DNA of 30,225 bases from Halovivax sp. (GTDB lineage Archaea; Halobacteriota; Halobacteria; Halobacteriales; Natrialbaceae), in the NCBI GenBank assembly GCA_007119345.1, contig SKPV01000068.1, positions 1 to 30,225 of the forward strand. The letters run 5' to 3'. The position numbers and the translations under genes were made by a program. Shown in pieces: positions 1 through 7,743 of the stretch. Under the pieces are notes generated by a model. The model did not search any database, was not told where the DNA came from, and saw nothing but the letters and a program-made list of their open reading frames with translations. Position 1 is the first letter of the stretch; every line of letters starts with the position of its first letter.

Positions 1-143
1 CGGAGCGCGAGAACGTTGTGCTCGTACGTGAGCTCCTCGACGACCCCCTCGTCGCGGTCGACCACGACCACGTCGTGAGAGTCCTCCAGATTTTCGGCGA
101 TCGCCCGCCCGACCGCTCCGGCGCCGACGACGACTACGCGCAT
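1..143 (-). CDS. trkA: TrkA, Trk potassium uptake regulatory subunit (5' end only)
   Basis: Only the first 47 codons are inside the window; the gene runs off the left edge. Reading the minus strand from the ATG at 143 gives a Rossmann start, MRVVVVGAGAVGRAIAENL, with an intact GxGxxG nucleotide loop (residues 8-13) and an acidic residue at the end of strand 2 (VVVVDRDEG). This is the N-terminus of TrkA, the cytoplasmic NAD(H)/ATP-sensing protein that docks onto TrkH and gates it. The gene is divergent from trkH, with 221 bases between the two start codons, which supports the assignment. Family TrkA proteins usually carry two RCK modules; the second cannot be seen here. A single-RCK Trk-like protein would look the same over this stretch. 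Confidence 0.88.
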   Translation of the reverse strand, partial: MRVVVVGAGAVGRAIAENLEDSHDVVVVDRDEGVVEELTYEHNVLAL

Positions 144-330
144 GCGGCCCCCGTGTCGTGGCGTCCGTGAGCGCCGTCCCTGCGAGCCATTGTTGAGGAC
201 CTGTTTTGGATCGAGTGGGAAATACGTTGCGTGGAAGCCGGCGAACCAGCACTCCGCCATCCAAAGGGGTTCCGGTTCCGACGGCGGCAGGGAAGCGGAC
301 CGGTGAACACGGCCGAACGTTCCGAATCCA

Positions 331-336
331 TTATTT
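331..336 (+). promoter_or_regulatory. TATA-like box of trkH
   Basis: TTATTT lies 29-34 bases before the ATG at 365, the expected distance for a leaderless haloarchaeal transcript whose mRNA begins at or just before the start codon. It supports choosing 365 as the trkH start rather than the upstream in-frame ATG at 206. Confidence 0.5.
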
Positions 337-364
337 CCCCCGGCCACACAGGTCGGAGCACTCG

Positions 365-1888
365 ATGAGGATTCGCGTCGACTGGCGCTCGAGTTGCAGT
401 CTCTCGGGCACGGTCCTGAAGTGGCTGGCCGTGCCCCTCCTGCTCCCGTTCGGGATAGCCGTTCTCGACGGCGACGACGCCGCGGCCGGCGGATTCGCCG
501 CTGCAATCGTCCTCGCCGTGCTTCTCGGACTCGCGCTCGAACGGCTGAGCGACCACCGCGAGCTCGGCCAGCGCGAGGCGTTCCTGATGGTCGCGCTCAC
601 CTGGTTCGGCGTCGCCGCCGTGGGCGCGGTCCCGTTCTACGTCGTCGGCTACGCCGCGGGTCCGGTATCGGAGTTCTACGATCCGGTCAACCCGCTCTTC
701 GAGAGCACGAGCGGCTTGACGACGACCGGCGCGACGATCATGAACGCGTGGGACTTCTCGAACCAATCGCGCGCGATCTTGCTCTGGCGTCAGCTCGTCC
801 AGTGGCTGGGCGGGCTCGGTATCCTGATCGTCGCCATCGGTCTGCTCTCGAACCTGATGGTCGGTGGCGCCCAGCTGATGGAAACCGAGAGCCAGTCGCG
901 GAACGTGACCAAGCTGACGCCGGAGATCGAGCGAACCGCCCGGATCATCTGGGGGCTGTACGTTGGCCTCACCCTTCTCGCGATCGCGACGTTCTACGGG
1001 CTCCACTTACTCGGCCTCGCGCCGAACATGGACCTCTTCAACGCCGTCTCTCACGCGTTCACGAGCGTGGCCACCGCCGGGTTCTCGCCCGAGGGCGGGA
1101 GCGCGGGCGCGTTCTCGCCGATCGCCCAGTGGGCGATCATGCCGTTCATGATCCTCGGGGCGACCAACTTCATCCTCCTGTGGTACCTGGTCCAGGGCGA
1201 CTTCCGGCGACCGTACGAGTCCGAGGAACTGCGATTCTACCTCGGGATCATCGTCGCCTTCGGCGCCATCGTCTCGACCATCCTCTGGCTCGACGGCGAG
1301 GTCGCGACGAGCGCGGAGGAGACGCTCAGGCACGGGCTGTTCAACGTCGTCTCGGTCGTGACGACGACCGGCTACGCCTCGACGGACTTCGACCTCTGGG
1401 GTGCCGGGGCCAAGCACGTCCTGTTCATCTGCATGTTCGTCGGCGGGATGGCCGGCTCCACCACCTGTTCGATCAAGACCGTCCGCTGGCTGGTGATCTG
1501 TAAAGGGCTCTACCGCAACCTCTTCACCTCGATTCACCCGCGAGCGGTTCGACCGGTCCGGCTCGGCGACGACGTCGTCGACGAGGAGACGATCAACGAC
1601 ATCTTCGCGTACGTCATGCTGGCGCTCGTCATCTTCTTCCTGCTCACCGTCCTCGTCGTCGTCGACTCCGCGCGCACCGCCACCGGCGTCACCGAGTTCG
1701 AGGCGCTCGGCGCCTCGGCGTCGATCTTCCTCAACATCGGGCCGGCGTTCGGCATGGCCGGCCCGATGGACAGCTACGCCGGCTTCCCGACGACTACGCG
1801 GTTCGTCATGGTGCTCATGATGTGGATCGGTCGCATCGAGATCATCCCGGTGCTCGTGTTGCTCGTGCCGGCGTACTGGACGGACTGA
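365..1888 (+). CDS. trkH: TrkH, potassium uptake channel/translocation subunit
   Basis: 507-residue polytopic membrane protein of the TrkH/KtrB family, normal in length. It forms the K+ pathway across the cytoplasmic membrane and works with TrkA. All four pore loops typical of the family can be seen, each with its filter glycine: TTTGATI near residue 119, TSVATAGFS near 233, SVVTTTGYAS near 330 and NIGPAFGM near 457. The long membrane segments between them alternate with short charged loops. I placed the start at 365, not at the in-frame ATG at 206, because the upstream extension is Arg/Pro-rich and unlike the rest, and a TATA-like box sits 29-34 bases before 365. The gene is divergent from trkA and is followed 97 bases later by a UspA gene on the same strand. 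K+ selectivity is inferred from the family and from the trkA neighbour. Confidence 0.93.
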   Translation: MRIRVDWRSSCSLSGTVLKWLAVPLLLPFGIAVLDGDDAAAGGFAAAIVLAVLLGLALERLSDHRELGQREAFLMVALTWFGVAAVGAVPFYVVGYAAGPVSEFYDPVNPLFESTSGLTTTGATIMNAWDFSNQSRAILLWRQLVQWLGGLGILIVAIGLLSNLMVGGAQLMETESQSRNVTKLTPEIERTARIIWGLYVGLTLLAIATFYGLHLLGLAPNMDLFNAVSHAFTSVATAGFSPEGGSAGAFSPIAQWAIMPFMILGATNFILLWYLVQGDFRRPYESEELRFYLGIIVAFGAIVSTILWLDGEVATSAEETLRHGLFNVVSVVTTTGYASTDFDLWGAGAKHVLFICMFVGGMAGSTTCSIKTVRWLVICKGLYRNLFTSIHPRAVRPVRLGDDVVDEETINDIFAYVMLALVIFFLLTVLVVVDSARTATGVTEFEALGASASIFLNIGPAFGMAGPMDSYAGFPTTTRFVMVLMMWIGRIEIIPVLVLLVPAYWTD

Positions 1889-1951
1889 ACGAGCGGGAGA
1901 CATATTGGGCTGAAAGACCAGAACGGACGGCCGTCAGCGGGGTGGGGAACG

Positions 1952-1959
1952 CTTTTGCA
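1952..1959 (+). promoter_or_regulatory. TATA-like box of the UspA gene
   Basis: CTTTTGCA lies 27-34 bases before the ATG at 1986 in otherwise GC-rich DNA. It suggests the UspA gene can be transcribed on its own as a leaderless mRNA rather than only by read-through from trkH. Confidence 0.35.
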
Positions 1960-1985
1960 GCCGTCGGCCGAAGCCACGCGTATCG

Positions 1986-2408
1986 ATGCCCTTCTTTCAG
2001 CACGTCCTGGTGCCGGTCGCGAGCGAGGAAGACGTGGAAGCCACCTGTCGCGCGCTCGAACCGTACCTCGACGACCTCGAACGGGTGACCGCCGTCCACG
2101 TGATCGAGAAATCCGGCGGCGGAATCGACAAGGCGCCGATGGGCAAACGCCAGGAGGACGCCGCCGAGTTCCTCGCGACGGTCGAGGCCACCATCGGCGG
2201 TCGGGTCGCCGTCGACACGGAGACGTACTACGGAACGGACGTCGCCGAGACGCTGTTCGAGGCCGCCCGGGAGGCGGGCGCCGACGGGATCGCCTTCCGC
2301 GCTCGCGGCGGGAGTCGAATCGTCCAGTTGCTGGCCGGCGATCTGGCGGCGAATCTGATCACCGATCCCGCCGTTCCGGTCATCTCGCTGCCGGATCCCA
2401 GTCGGTGA
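1986..2408 (+). CDS. Universal stress protein (UspA) family, single domain
   Basis: 140-residue soluble protein with the UspA fold pattern: an N-terminal strand HVLVPVAS, then VTAVHVIE, and a C-terminal strand VPVISLP. UspA proteins are cytoplasmic dimers, many of which bind ATP or other adenylates and modulate a partner. The usual nucleotide motif (Gly-2x-Gly-9x-Gly-Ser/Thr) is altered: near residues 108-128 I read GGSRIVQLLAGDLAANLI, with GD instead of GS/GT, so ATP binding is uncertain. It sits 97 bases downstream of trkH on the same strand, and the two permeases that follow also carry UspA domains, so a role in modulating ion or solute uptake is a reasonable inference. The substrate or partner is unknown. 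Confidence 0.85.
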   Translation: MPFFQHVLVPVASEEDVEATCRALEPYLDDLERVTAVHVIEKSGGGIDKAPMGKRQEDAAEFLATVEATIGGRVAVDTETYYGTDVAETLFEAAREAGADGIAFRARGGSRIVQLLAGDLAANLITDPAVPVISLPDPSR

Positions 2409-2479
2409 GTCGGATAGGGGCTGGAACGCCGTTCATTCAAACCCGGTAAGCCGGTGCGGACAGCACTCGGGCAACCGTT

Positions 2480-4762
2480 TTACCGTCGTCCGACCAGCCG
2501 TTCTCGGAGACTGCGTGAGGTCGGTCGCTCGGCCAGGACGACCGAACAGTCGACCTCGTCGACGACCTCGAAGACGAGCGAGCGATCGACGAGCCGCGAG
2601 AGCAGCCCGCGCTCGGTCGCGCCGATGATCAACAGGGTGCTGTCCGCGGACGCCAGCCGGATCGCCTCCTCGACGTCGTCGCTCGCCTCGACCGTCAGCT
2701 CGGCGTCCTCCAGGTCGTGGGCCGCGGCCCACTCGGCGAGGAACGTCTCGCCCGCCTCGCGCTCCCCCTCGTCGCCGACGACGTGGAGCAGTTCGACGTC
2801 GGATCCGGCGGCGTCCCGGAGCGTTCGGGCGAGTTCCGCGCTGAGATCCGAGTCCGGCCCGCCCGCGGTCGGCAGCAGGATCCGGGACGTGTCGAAGTCC
2901 CGCTCTTTGAGGACGAAGAAGTCGCAGGGAAGGTTGTGGGTGAGCTCGTCGAGCGGTTTCTGCGCCGAGCCGGCGGCCCACGGGCGATCCTCGCCCCAGC
3001 CCATGACGACGGTGTCGGCCTCGTACCGGCGGGCGGCGTCGAAGATCTCCTCGAACGAGCGGTGGGAGACGACGGTCGTCGTCTCGATCTCGACGTCCGT
3101 GCCGACCCGGTCGCGGGCCTGCTGTAAGAGCACGGACGACTCCGCGTCGATCCGCTCGACGACCTCCGCGCCGCGATCCAGCGTCGTCTGGTGGGGCACC
3201 TGGACGATGTGTACCGCGTGGACGATCCCGTCGCGTTGGTCGGCGATCGTGGTCGCGAGGTTCATCAGCGTCCCCTCGGTGCGCGGGTTCGAAACCGGGA
3301 CCATCACCCGGTGCGGGCCGGCGGCGTCGGGGCTCGCCGCCTCGACCGCCGAGACGGCGGCGTCGGGCATCTCGTCGGCGCGTTCGAGGACGTGATCGCT
3401 CAGGACTCCCGTGACAGGTGTCTGTCCGCGAGCGTAGAAGAAGTACCAGAGGACCGAACCCACGACGAACGCGAGGCTCAGCGCGATCACGTGCAGGTCC
3501 ATGAACGCGATCAACCCGATCGATAGCGTGGCGCCCACGATCGGCGTGATCGGGTAGAAGGGGACCCGGAAGTCCGGTTCGTATTCGGGGACGTCCGCTT
3601 CACGGAAGGCGATCAGCGCGAGGTTCATCAACGCGTAGACGATCAGGTGGAGGATGCTGGCGGCGGTCGCGAGCACCGCCAGGTCCTGACCGAGCGCGAC
3701 GATGAAGACGATGATGAGCGCGCCGGTCAGCGCGATCGAGCGGTAGGGCGTCGCGTAACGGGGGTGGATCTCGTTGAGTTCGTCGCTGATGATCTTGTCC
3801 CGGCCCATCGCGAAGTTGATCCGAGCCGACGAGAGGATCGAGGCGTTCGCGCTCGAGGCGGTCGCCAGTAGGGCCGCGAAGGAGATGGCGCCGACGCCGA
3901 CGAGGTCGAGCAGCGGCAGGCCGGCGAACGTCGTCTCGGAAACCTGCGAGACGGGCGTGCTCTCGGAGAGGGCGTGCCACGGGACGATCCCGACCATCAG
4001 GCCGACGAGGACCGCATAGATGACGGTGACGATGGCGACGCTGCCGATGACGGCGATCGGGAGGTTCCGTCCGGGATTTTTCAGCTCCTCTGCGACGGTC
4101 GCGATCTTCGCGTAGCCGAGAAACGAGACGAAGACGAGCGCCGTCGCCGGGAGGATCTCGCCGTAGCCGAACGGCGCGGCCCCGTCCGCGAACACCGTCC
4201 CCCAGTCGAAGTGCAGGAGGCCTGACGCCGCGAAGACGGTGAGGATGCCGAGCAGGAGGAGGACGATCACGGTCTGAATGCCGCCGGTTTCCTTGGCGCC
4301 GATGTAGTTGACGCCCACGAAGAGGACGCCGGCCAGCAGGGCGCCGAGCTGGATGTCCGTCAGCACGAAGAGCCAGAGGTCGATCGACGGGAGTGCGAAC
4401 ATCGTCCCCTGCAGCATCTCCGTCAGGTAGCCCCCGAAGCCGATGCAGTAGAAGGCCGAGGCGAAGGCGAGACCCATCCAGTCGCCGAGCCCCGAGATCG
4501 AGCCGAACACCGGCCCGAGCGCGCGGTTGATGTAGTAGTAGCCGCCGCCGGCTTTCGGCATCGCGGTGCCGAGTTCACTCACCGCGAGCGCGTTCACCAT
4601 GGCGATCATCCCGCCGATGACGAACGAGACGACGACGATCGGCCCCGCCTCTTGGGCGGCGACGCCCGGCAGGACGAAGATGCCCGCGCCGATCATCGTC
4701 CCGATGCCGATCGTCAGCGCCGAGAGGAGTCCGAGGTCCTTTGCGAGTTCCTCTTCGCTCAT
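2480..4762 (-). CDS. APC-superfamily permease with two C-terminal UspA domains (copy 2)
   Basis: 760-residue fusion. Residues about 10-455 are a polytopic APC-type permease whose first helix carries the substrate-site motif TMIGAGIFVLPG (residues 22-33), as in archaeal ApcT-like amino-acid transporters. Two UspA domains follow in the cytoplasm: one begins HRVMVPVSNPRTEG near residue 484, the second SRILLPTAGGPDSD near 625. The start was set at the ATG at 4762 (MSEEELAKDLGLLSA), because the paralogue at 5091-7403 begins with the equivalent MSSDTELAKELGLFSA; a longer reading from 4843 has no such support. Haloarchaea often carry such fusions and the UspA part is thought to regulate transport, but the substrate is not known. 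The membrane half resembles amino-acid carriers more than the K+ carrier KimA. It lies 328 bases downstream of its paralogue, so it may have its own promoter. Confidence 0.88.
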   Translation of the reverse strand: MSEEELAKDLGLLSALTIGIGTMIGAGIFVLPGVAAQEAGPIVVVSFVIGGMIAMVNALAVSELGTAMPKAGGGYYYINRALGPVFGSISGLGDWMGLAFASAFYCIGFGGYLTEMLQGTMFALPSIDLWLFVLTDIQLGALLAGVLFVGVNYIGAKETGGIQTVIVLLLLGILTVFAASGLLHFDWGTVFADGAAPFGYGEILPATALVFVSFLGYAKIATVAEELKNPGRNLPIAVIGSVAIVTVIYAVLVGLMVGIVPWHALSESTPVSQVSETTFAGLPLLDLVGVGAISFAALLATASSANASILSSARINFAMGRDKIISDELNEIHPRYATPYRSIALTGALIIVFIVALGQDLAVLATAASILHLIVYALMNLALIAFREADVPEYEPDFRVPFYPITPIVGATLSIGLIAFMDLHVIALSLAFVVGSVLWYFFYARGQTPVTGVLSDHVLERADEMPDAAVSAVEAASPDAAGPHRVMVPVSNPRTEGTLMNLATTIADQRDGIVHAVHIVQVPHQTTLDRGAEVVERIDAESSVLLQQARDRVGTDVEIETTTVVSHRSFEEIFDAARRYEADTVVMGWGEDRPWAAGSAQKPLDELTHNLPCDFFVLKERDFDTSRILLPTAGGPDSDLSAELARTLRDAAGSDVELLHVVGDEGEREAGETFLAEWAAAHDLEDAELTVEASDDVEEAIRLASADSTLLIIGATERGLLSRLVDRSLVFEVVDEVDCSVVLAERPTSRSLRERLVGRR

Positions 4763-4773
4763 TGATCGATCAA
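4762..4773. promoter_or_regulatory. Perfect 12-bp palindrome abutting the permease start
   Basis: TTGATCGATCAA is a perfect palindrome that includes the first base of the start codon at 4762. If the mRNA is leaderless, it covers the transcription start and could be an operator. It has no counterpart before the paralogous permease at 7403. A chance GATC-rich palindrome is the alternative. Confidence 0.25.
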
Positions 4774-5090
4774 CCCCGTTTTGTGGTCTGTAACGGCCAG
4801 TTCTCGGTCGATGGAGACTCTCATCACACTCACGACCGATCACCGCTTCCGCCGACCCGGATCACGGACGGTCGGCGAATCCGCCACGACCGCTGACTCG
4901 TGAACATCGGTTGGTGCTCACATTCGAGTCGCTCTCCCTAAGCGTTCTGACTCGCCGCCCGGCTCGGCGTGCGTCGACTACCGGGTACACGGGAATTCGT
5001 CTGCGTCCACAGCCTCCGCTGGTCGTTGGTATCCGCGTGCTCGGCAGCTGCTCTAACCGGGCCAACGGGGACGGGCTGTCGGTACGGCGG
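4763..5090. other. Intergenic region between the two permease genes
   Basis: This stretch of 328 bases holds no credible gene: the open frames on both strands give Arg/Ser-rich translations unlike the acidic proteins nearby. It should contain the promoter of the downstream permease. The only AT-rich element near the right spacing is weak (GTTACA on the minus strand about 30 bases before 4762). Near 5030-5075 the minus strand reads GGTTAGAGCAGCTGCC, which resembles a tRNA D-arm, but no T-arm follows it. Confidence 0.5.
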
Positions 5091-7403
5091 TCACCGCAGG
5101 AGACGCTCGGCGATCGCCTCCCGGATCGTCCGATGGGACTCGTAGGGACCGCGAATCATCGCGACGTTCGCATCGGACTCTCGGCTCACGCGTTTGGCGA
5201 TCGAGCCGAACAGGATGCGCCGCACGGCGCTCGTCTCCGAGACGCCGACGCAGACGGTGTCGTAGGCGTCCACCGCGTCGAGGATCGCCCCCTCGACGTC
5301 GTCGGCGATCAGCACCTCCGACTCGTACTCGTCGGGATCGAGGCCGGCGGTCTCGGCGACGTGCTCGATCGTCGCGAGCCCCCGCTCGGTCGGATCGAAC
5401 TCGGGATCGGCGTCCTCCGTCGGCTCCGGCTGGACGTTCAACAGCGCGGGTGTCGTGCCGTCGATCGACGCGAATTCGGCGGCCCGACGGGCGGCTACCG
5501 GTGCGTGCGGTCCGGGTCCGGCGAGCGCCACCAGGCGGCCGATCGCCCGATCCTCGAGCCTGACGAGCGTGACGTCGCACGGGGCGTCGCGCAGGATGGG
5601 GTCGATCGTCGAACCGAAGACGTGCTCGCGCCGCTGGCGGAAGCCCCGCCAGCCAAGGACCACCTGATCGGCGCCCTCCTCTTCGACGACCGAGAGGATG
5701 GCCTGACCGGGGTTGCGCCCGACCATGGCGCGCGTTCGAAAGGCGACGTCCATCCCTTCGGCCGCCTCTCTCGCTCCCTCGAGAAGTTCGCGCTGGCGTT
5801 CGATCCGTTCTTCCTCGAAGTGGACCTTCTGCTCGAGGGAGGTCTGCTGGGGGACCTCGATCACGTTGACCGCGACCAGCTCCGGGAGGACGGAGCCGCC
5901 CTCGTCGTCCCCGTCGTCCGTCGCCTGCTCGCCCCCCTCGACCTCGGCGTGGGCTCGGGCGCTCGCCGCGGCGAGGCGCAGCAGGTCGCCCTGCGTCTCC
6001 GGATTCGCGACCGGGACGACCACGCGGTAGGCGCCCGCGCCATCGGCCGCGGCCGGCGCGTCGGGCGCGATCGCCTCGCCGACGAGGCTGGTCGATTCCG
6101 CGTGCTTCCGGGCGTAGAGCGCGTACCAGATGGCGCCGAAGACCACGAACAGCACGCTCAGGACGATCTCGATCGGCGCCATCGCGAAGATGAGCGCGAA
6201 CGAGAGTACCGAGCCGAGGATCGGGACGACCGGGTAGAGCGGGACCGTGAAATCAGGGTCGTACCGCGCCACGTCCGTCTCGCGGTAGACGATCAGCGCG
6301 AGGTTGAGCAACCCGTAAACGATCAGGTGGAGGACGCTCCCTGCCTTCGCGAGCGTCTCGACGCTGCCGTAGAGGATGAACAGCAGTATGAGCGCGCCCG
6401 TGAGCACGATCGAGCGGTAGGGCGTCGCGAACTTCGGGTGGACTTCGTTGATCCAGTCGCTGATGATGCGGTCCCGTCCCATCGCGAAGTTGATGCGCGA
6501 GGAGGCGAGGATCGAAGCGTTGGCCGAGGAGGCGGTCGCCAGTAGTCCGCCGAACGTCAACAGCGCGAGGCCGGCGCCGCCGAGTATCACCTCCGCGAGG
6601 CGAGCGACCGCCTGCTCGTCGTGCTCGACGACGGTCTCGTAGCCGTCGATACCCATCACGACGAGCATGACCAGCCCGTAGAGGACGATGACGAACAGCA
6701 GGCTGCCGATCACCGCCAGCGGGAGGTTGCGTCCCGGATTCTTCATCTCCTCGGCGACCGTGTTGATCTCGGCGAAGCCCAGGTAGGTGACGAACACCAG
6801 CCCAGCGGCCGGGAGCAGCGCGGAGTAGCCGCCGGTCTCCGCGGGGAAGAACGGGTCGAGGTTCGACGCGTCGAAGTGGAAGAGTCCGACCACGGTGAAG
6901 ACGGCGAGGACGCCGATCAGGATGGCGACGATCGCCACCTGCACGGTTCCGGTCTCCTTCGCGCCGTAGTAGTTGATCGCGACGAACACGAGCGCGGCGG
7001 CGAGCGCGGCCACCTGCGCCCCGGAGAGGAAGAAGACGGAGGGAAGCGGGAGGTAGATCGCCGCGTAGCTGCCGAAACCGATCATGTAGAAGGCGGTCGC
7101 GAACGCGAGCCCGAGCCAGTTCCCCCAGCCGGCGATCGAACCGAACAGTGGCCCGAGCGCGTCGTTGATGTAGTAGTAGCCGCCGCCCGCCTTCGGGAAC
7201 GCGGTGCCGAGTTCGCTGATCGAGAGCGCCGTGAACAGCGCGACGAACCCCGCGACGACGAACGCGAGCGCCGCGGCCGGTCCCACCTCGGCGGCCGCCG
7301 TCGCCGGCAGGACGAAGATGCCCGCGCCGATCATCGTCCCGGCGCCGATCGCGAGCGCCGAGAAGAGGCCGAGTTCCTTCGCGAGTTCGGTGTCTGAGGA
7401 CAT
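5091..7403 (-). CDS. APC-superfamily permease with two C-terminal UspA domains (copy 1)
   Basis: 770-residue paralogue of the product of 2480-4762, with the same order: APC permease (about residues 10-430, first-helix motif TMIGAGIFVLPA), then UspA domain one from YRVVVPVANPETQG near 459 and domain two from about 612. The first UspA domain contains an acidic insertion near residues 495-515 (EQATDDGDDEGGS) that the paralogue lacks. The second ends with an intact glycine motif (FGSIAKRV), unlike the second domain of copy 2, so the two fusions may differ in nucleotide binding. The start at 7403 gives MSSDTELAKELGL and matches the paralogue. It is divergent from the RCK channel gene at 7744. Uptake of amino acids or related amines is the family expectation; the substrate cannot be read from the sequence. 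Confidence 0.88.
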   Translation of the reverse strand: MSSDTELAKELGLFSALAIGAGTMIGAGIFVLPATAAAEVGPAAALAFVVAGFVALFTALSISELGTAFPKAGGGYYYINDALGPLFGSIAGWGNWLGLAFATAFYMIGFGSYAAIYLPLPSVFFLSGAQVAALAAALVFVAINYYGAKETGTVQVAIVAILIGVLAVFTVVGLFHFDASNLDPFFPAETGGYSALLPAAGLVFVTYLGFAEINTVAEEMKNPGRNLPLAVIGSLLFVIVLYGLVMLVVMGIDGYETVVEHDEQAVARLAEVILGGAGLALLTFGGLLATASSANASILASSRINFAMGRDRIISDWINEVHPKFATPYRSIVLTGALILLFILYGSVETLAKAGSVLHLIVYGLLNLALIVYRETDVARYDPDFTVPLYPVVPILGSVLSFALIFAMAPIEIVLSVLFVVFGAIWYALYARKHAESTSLVGEAIAPDAPAAADGAGAYRVVVPVANPETQGDLLRLAAASARAHAEVEGGEQATDDGDDEGGSVLPELVAVNVIEVPQQTSLEQKVHFEEERIERQRELLEGAREAAEGMDVAFRTRAMVGRNPGQAILSVVEEEGADQVVLGWRGFRQRREHVFGSTIDPILRDAPCDVTLVRLEDRAIGRLVALAGPGPHAPVAARRAAEFASIDGTTPALLNVQPEPTEDADPEFDPTERGLATIEHVAETAGLDPDEYESEVLIADDVEGAILDAVDAYDTVCVGVSETSAVRRILFGSIAKRVSRESDANVAMIRGPYESHRTIREAIAERLLR

Positions 7404-7743
7404 GGAATCCCTTGGTGTCGACCGTCGAATTTCGATTGGGGTATCTTGAGTCCTGCTATCCCACGTCAGCCACGGCCGGATGGTCCAACGGTCAAGGGAT
7501 CGATTCTTCGGGAGTCCTTCGCCCGTGACGCGGGTTTCGAGCCGTCGTCCCGGGCAGTAGTCGCCGTCGCGCCCGTCGACTCCTCACGAGTTAGTTCCAG
7601 GCGGCAGCTCGAAGAAGCCGGGTAGCCTACGCCCGAGGGACGGAGTCGGAGCGTTGGCCGGCGCGGGCTCGCGTCGAGAATTGGATGTGCGGATCTCGGA
7701 CAGACATCCTTATTTGACGGTCCTCCGAATCGGTCACAGATCG
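7404..7743. other. Divergent promoter region with a degenerate tRNA-like stretch
   Basis: This region separates two divergent start codons (7403 minus, 7744 plus). It should hold both promoters: GAAATTC-like DNA at about 7427-7435 for the permease and CTTATTTG at 7709-7716 for the channel. In the middle, 7474-7554 resembles a decayed tRNA on the plus strand. A D-arm can pair (GTCC 7483-7486 with GGAT 7497-7500, loop AACGGTCAAG), an anticodon-like loop CTTCGGG lies at 7506-7512, and a T-loop-like TTCGAGC at 7536-7542. The T stem and acceptor stem pair only partly, so it cannot be an ordinary functional tRNA. I see no protein gene here. Confidence 0.3.
7709..7716 (+). promoter_or_regulatory. 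TATA-like box of the RCK channel gene
   Basis: CTTATTTG lies 28-35 bases before the ATG at 7744, fitting a leaderless transcript and supporting that start over the in-frame ATG at 7654, which would put the TATA box inside the coding region. Confidence 0.55.

Noticed and set aside
5030..5075. tRNA D-arm-like GGTTAGAGCAGCTGCC on the minus strand
   Set aside because: No T-loop (TTCRA) or acceptor stem follows at the right spacing; a short chance match.
4911..6545. Long open frame on the plus strand opposite the first permease (544 codons)
   Set aside because: The translation is Arg-rich and lacks recognisable motifs. It is the usual antisense frame of a GC-rich gene; the minus strand encodes a clear permease/UspA fusion.
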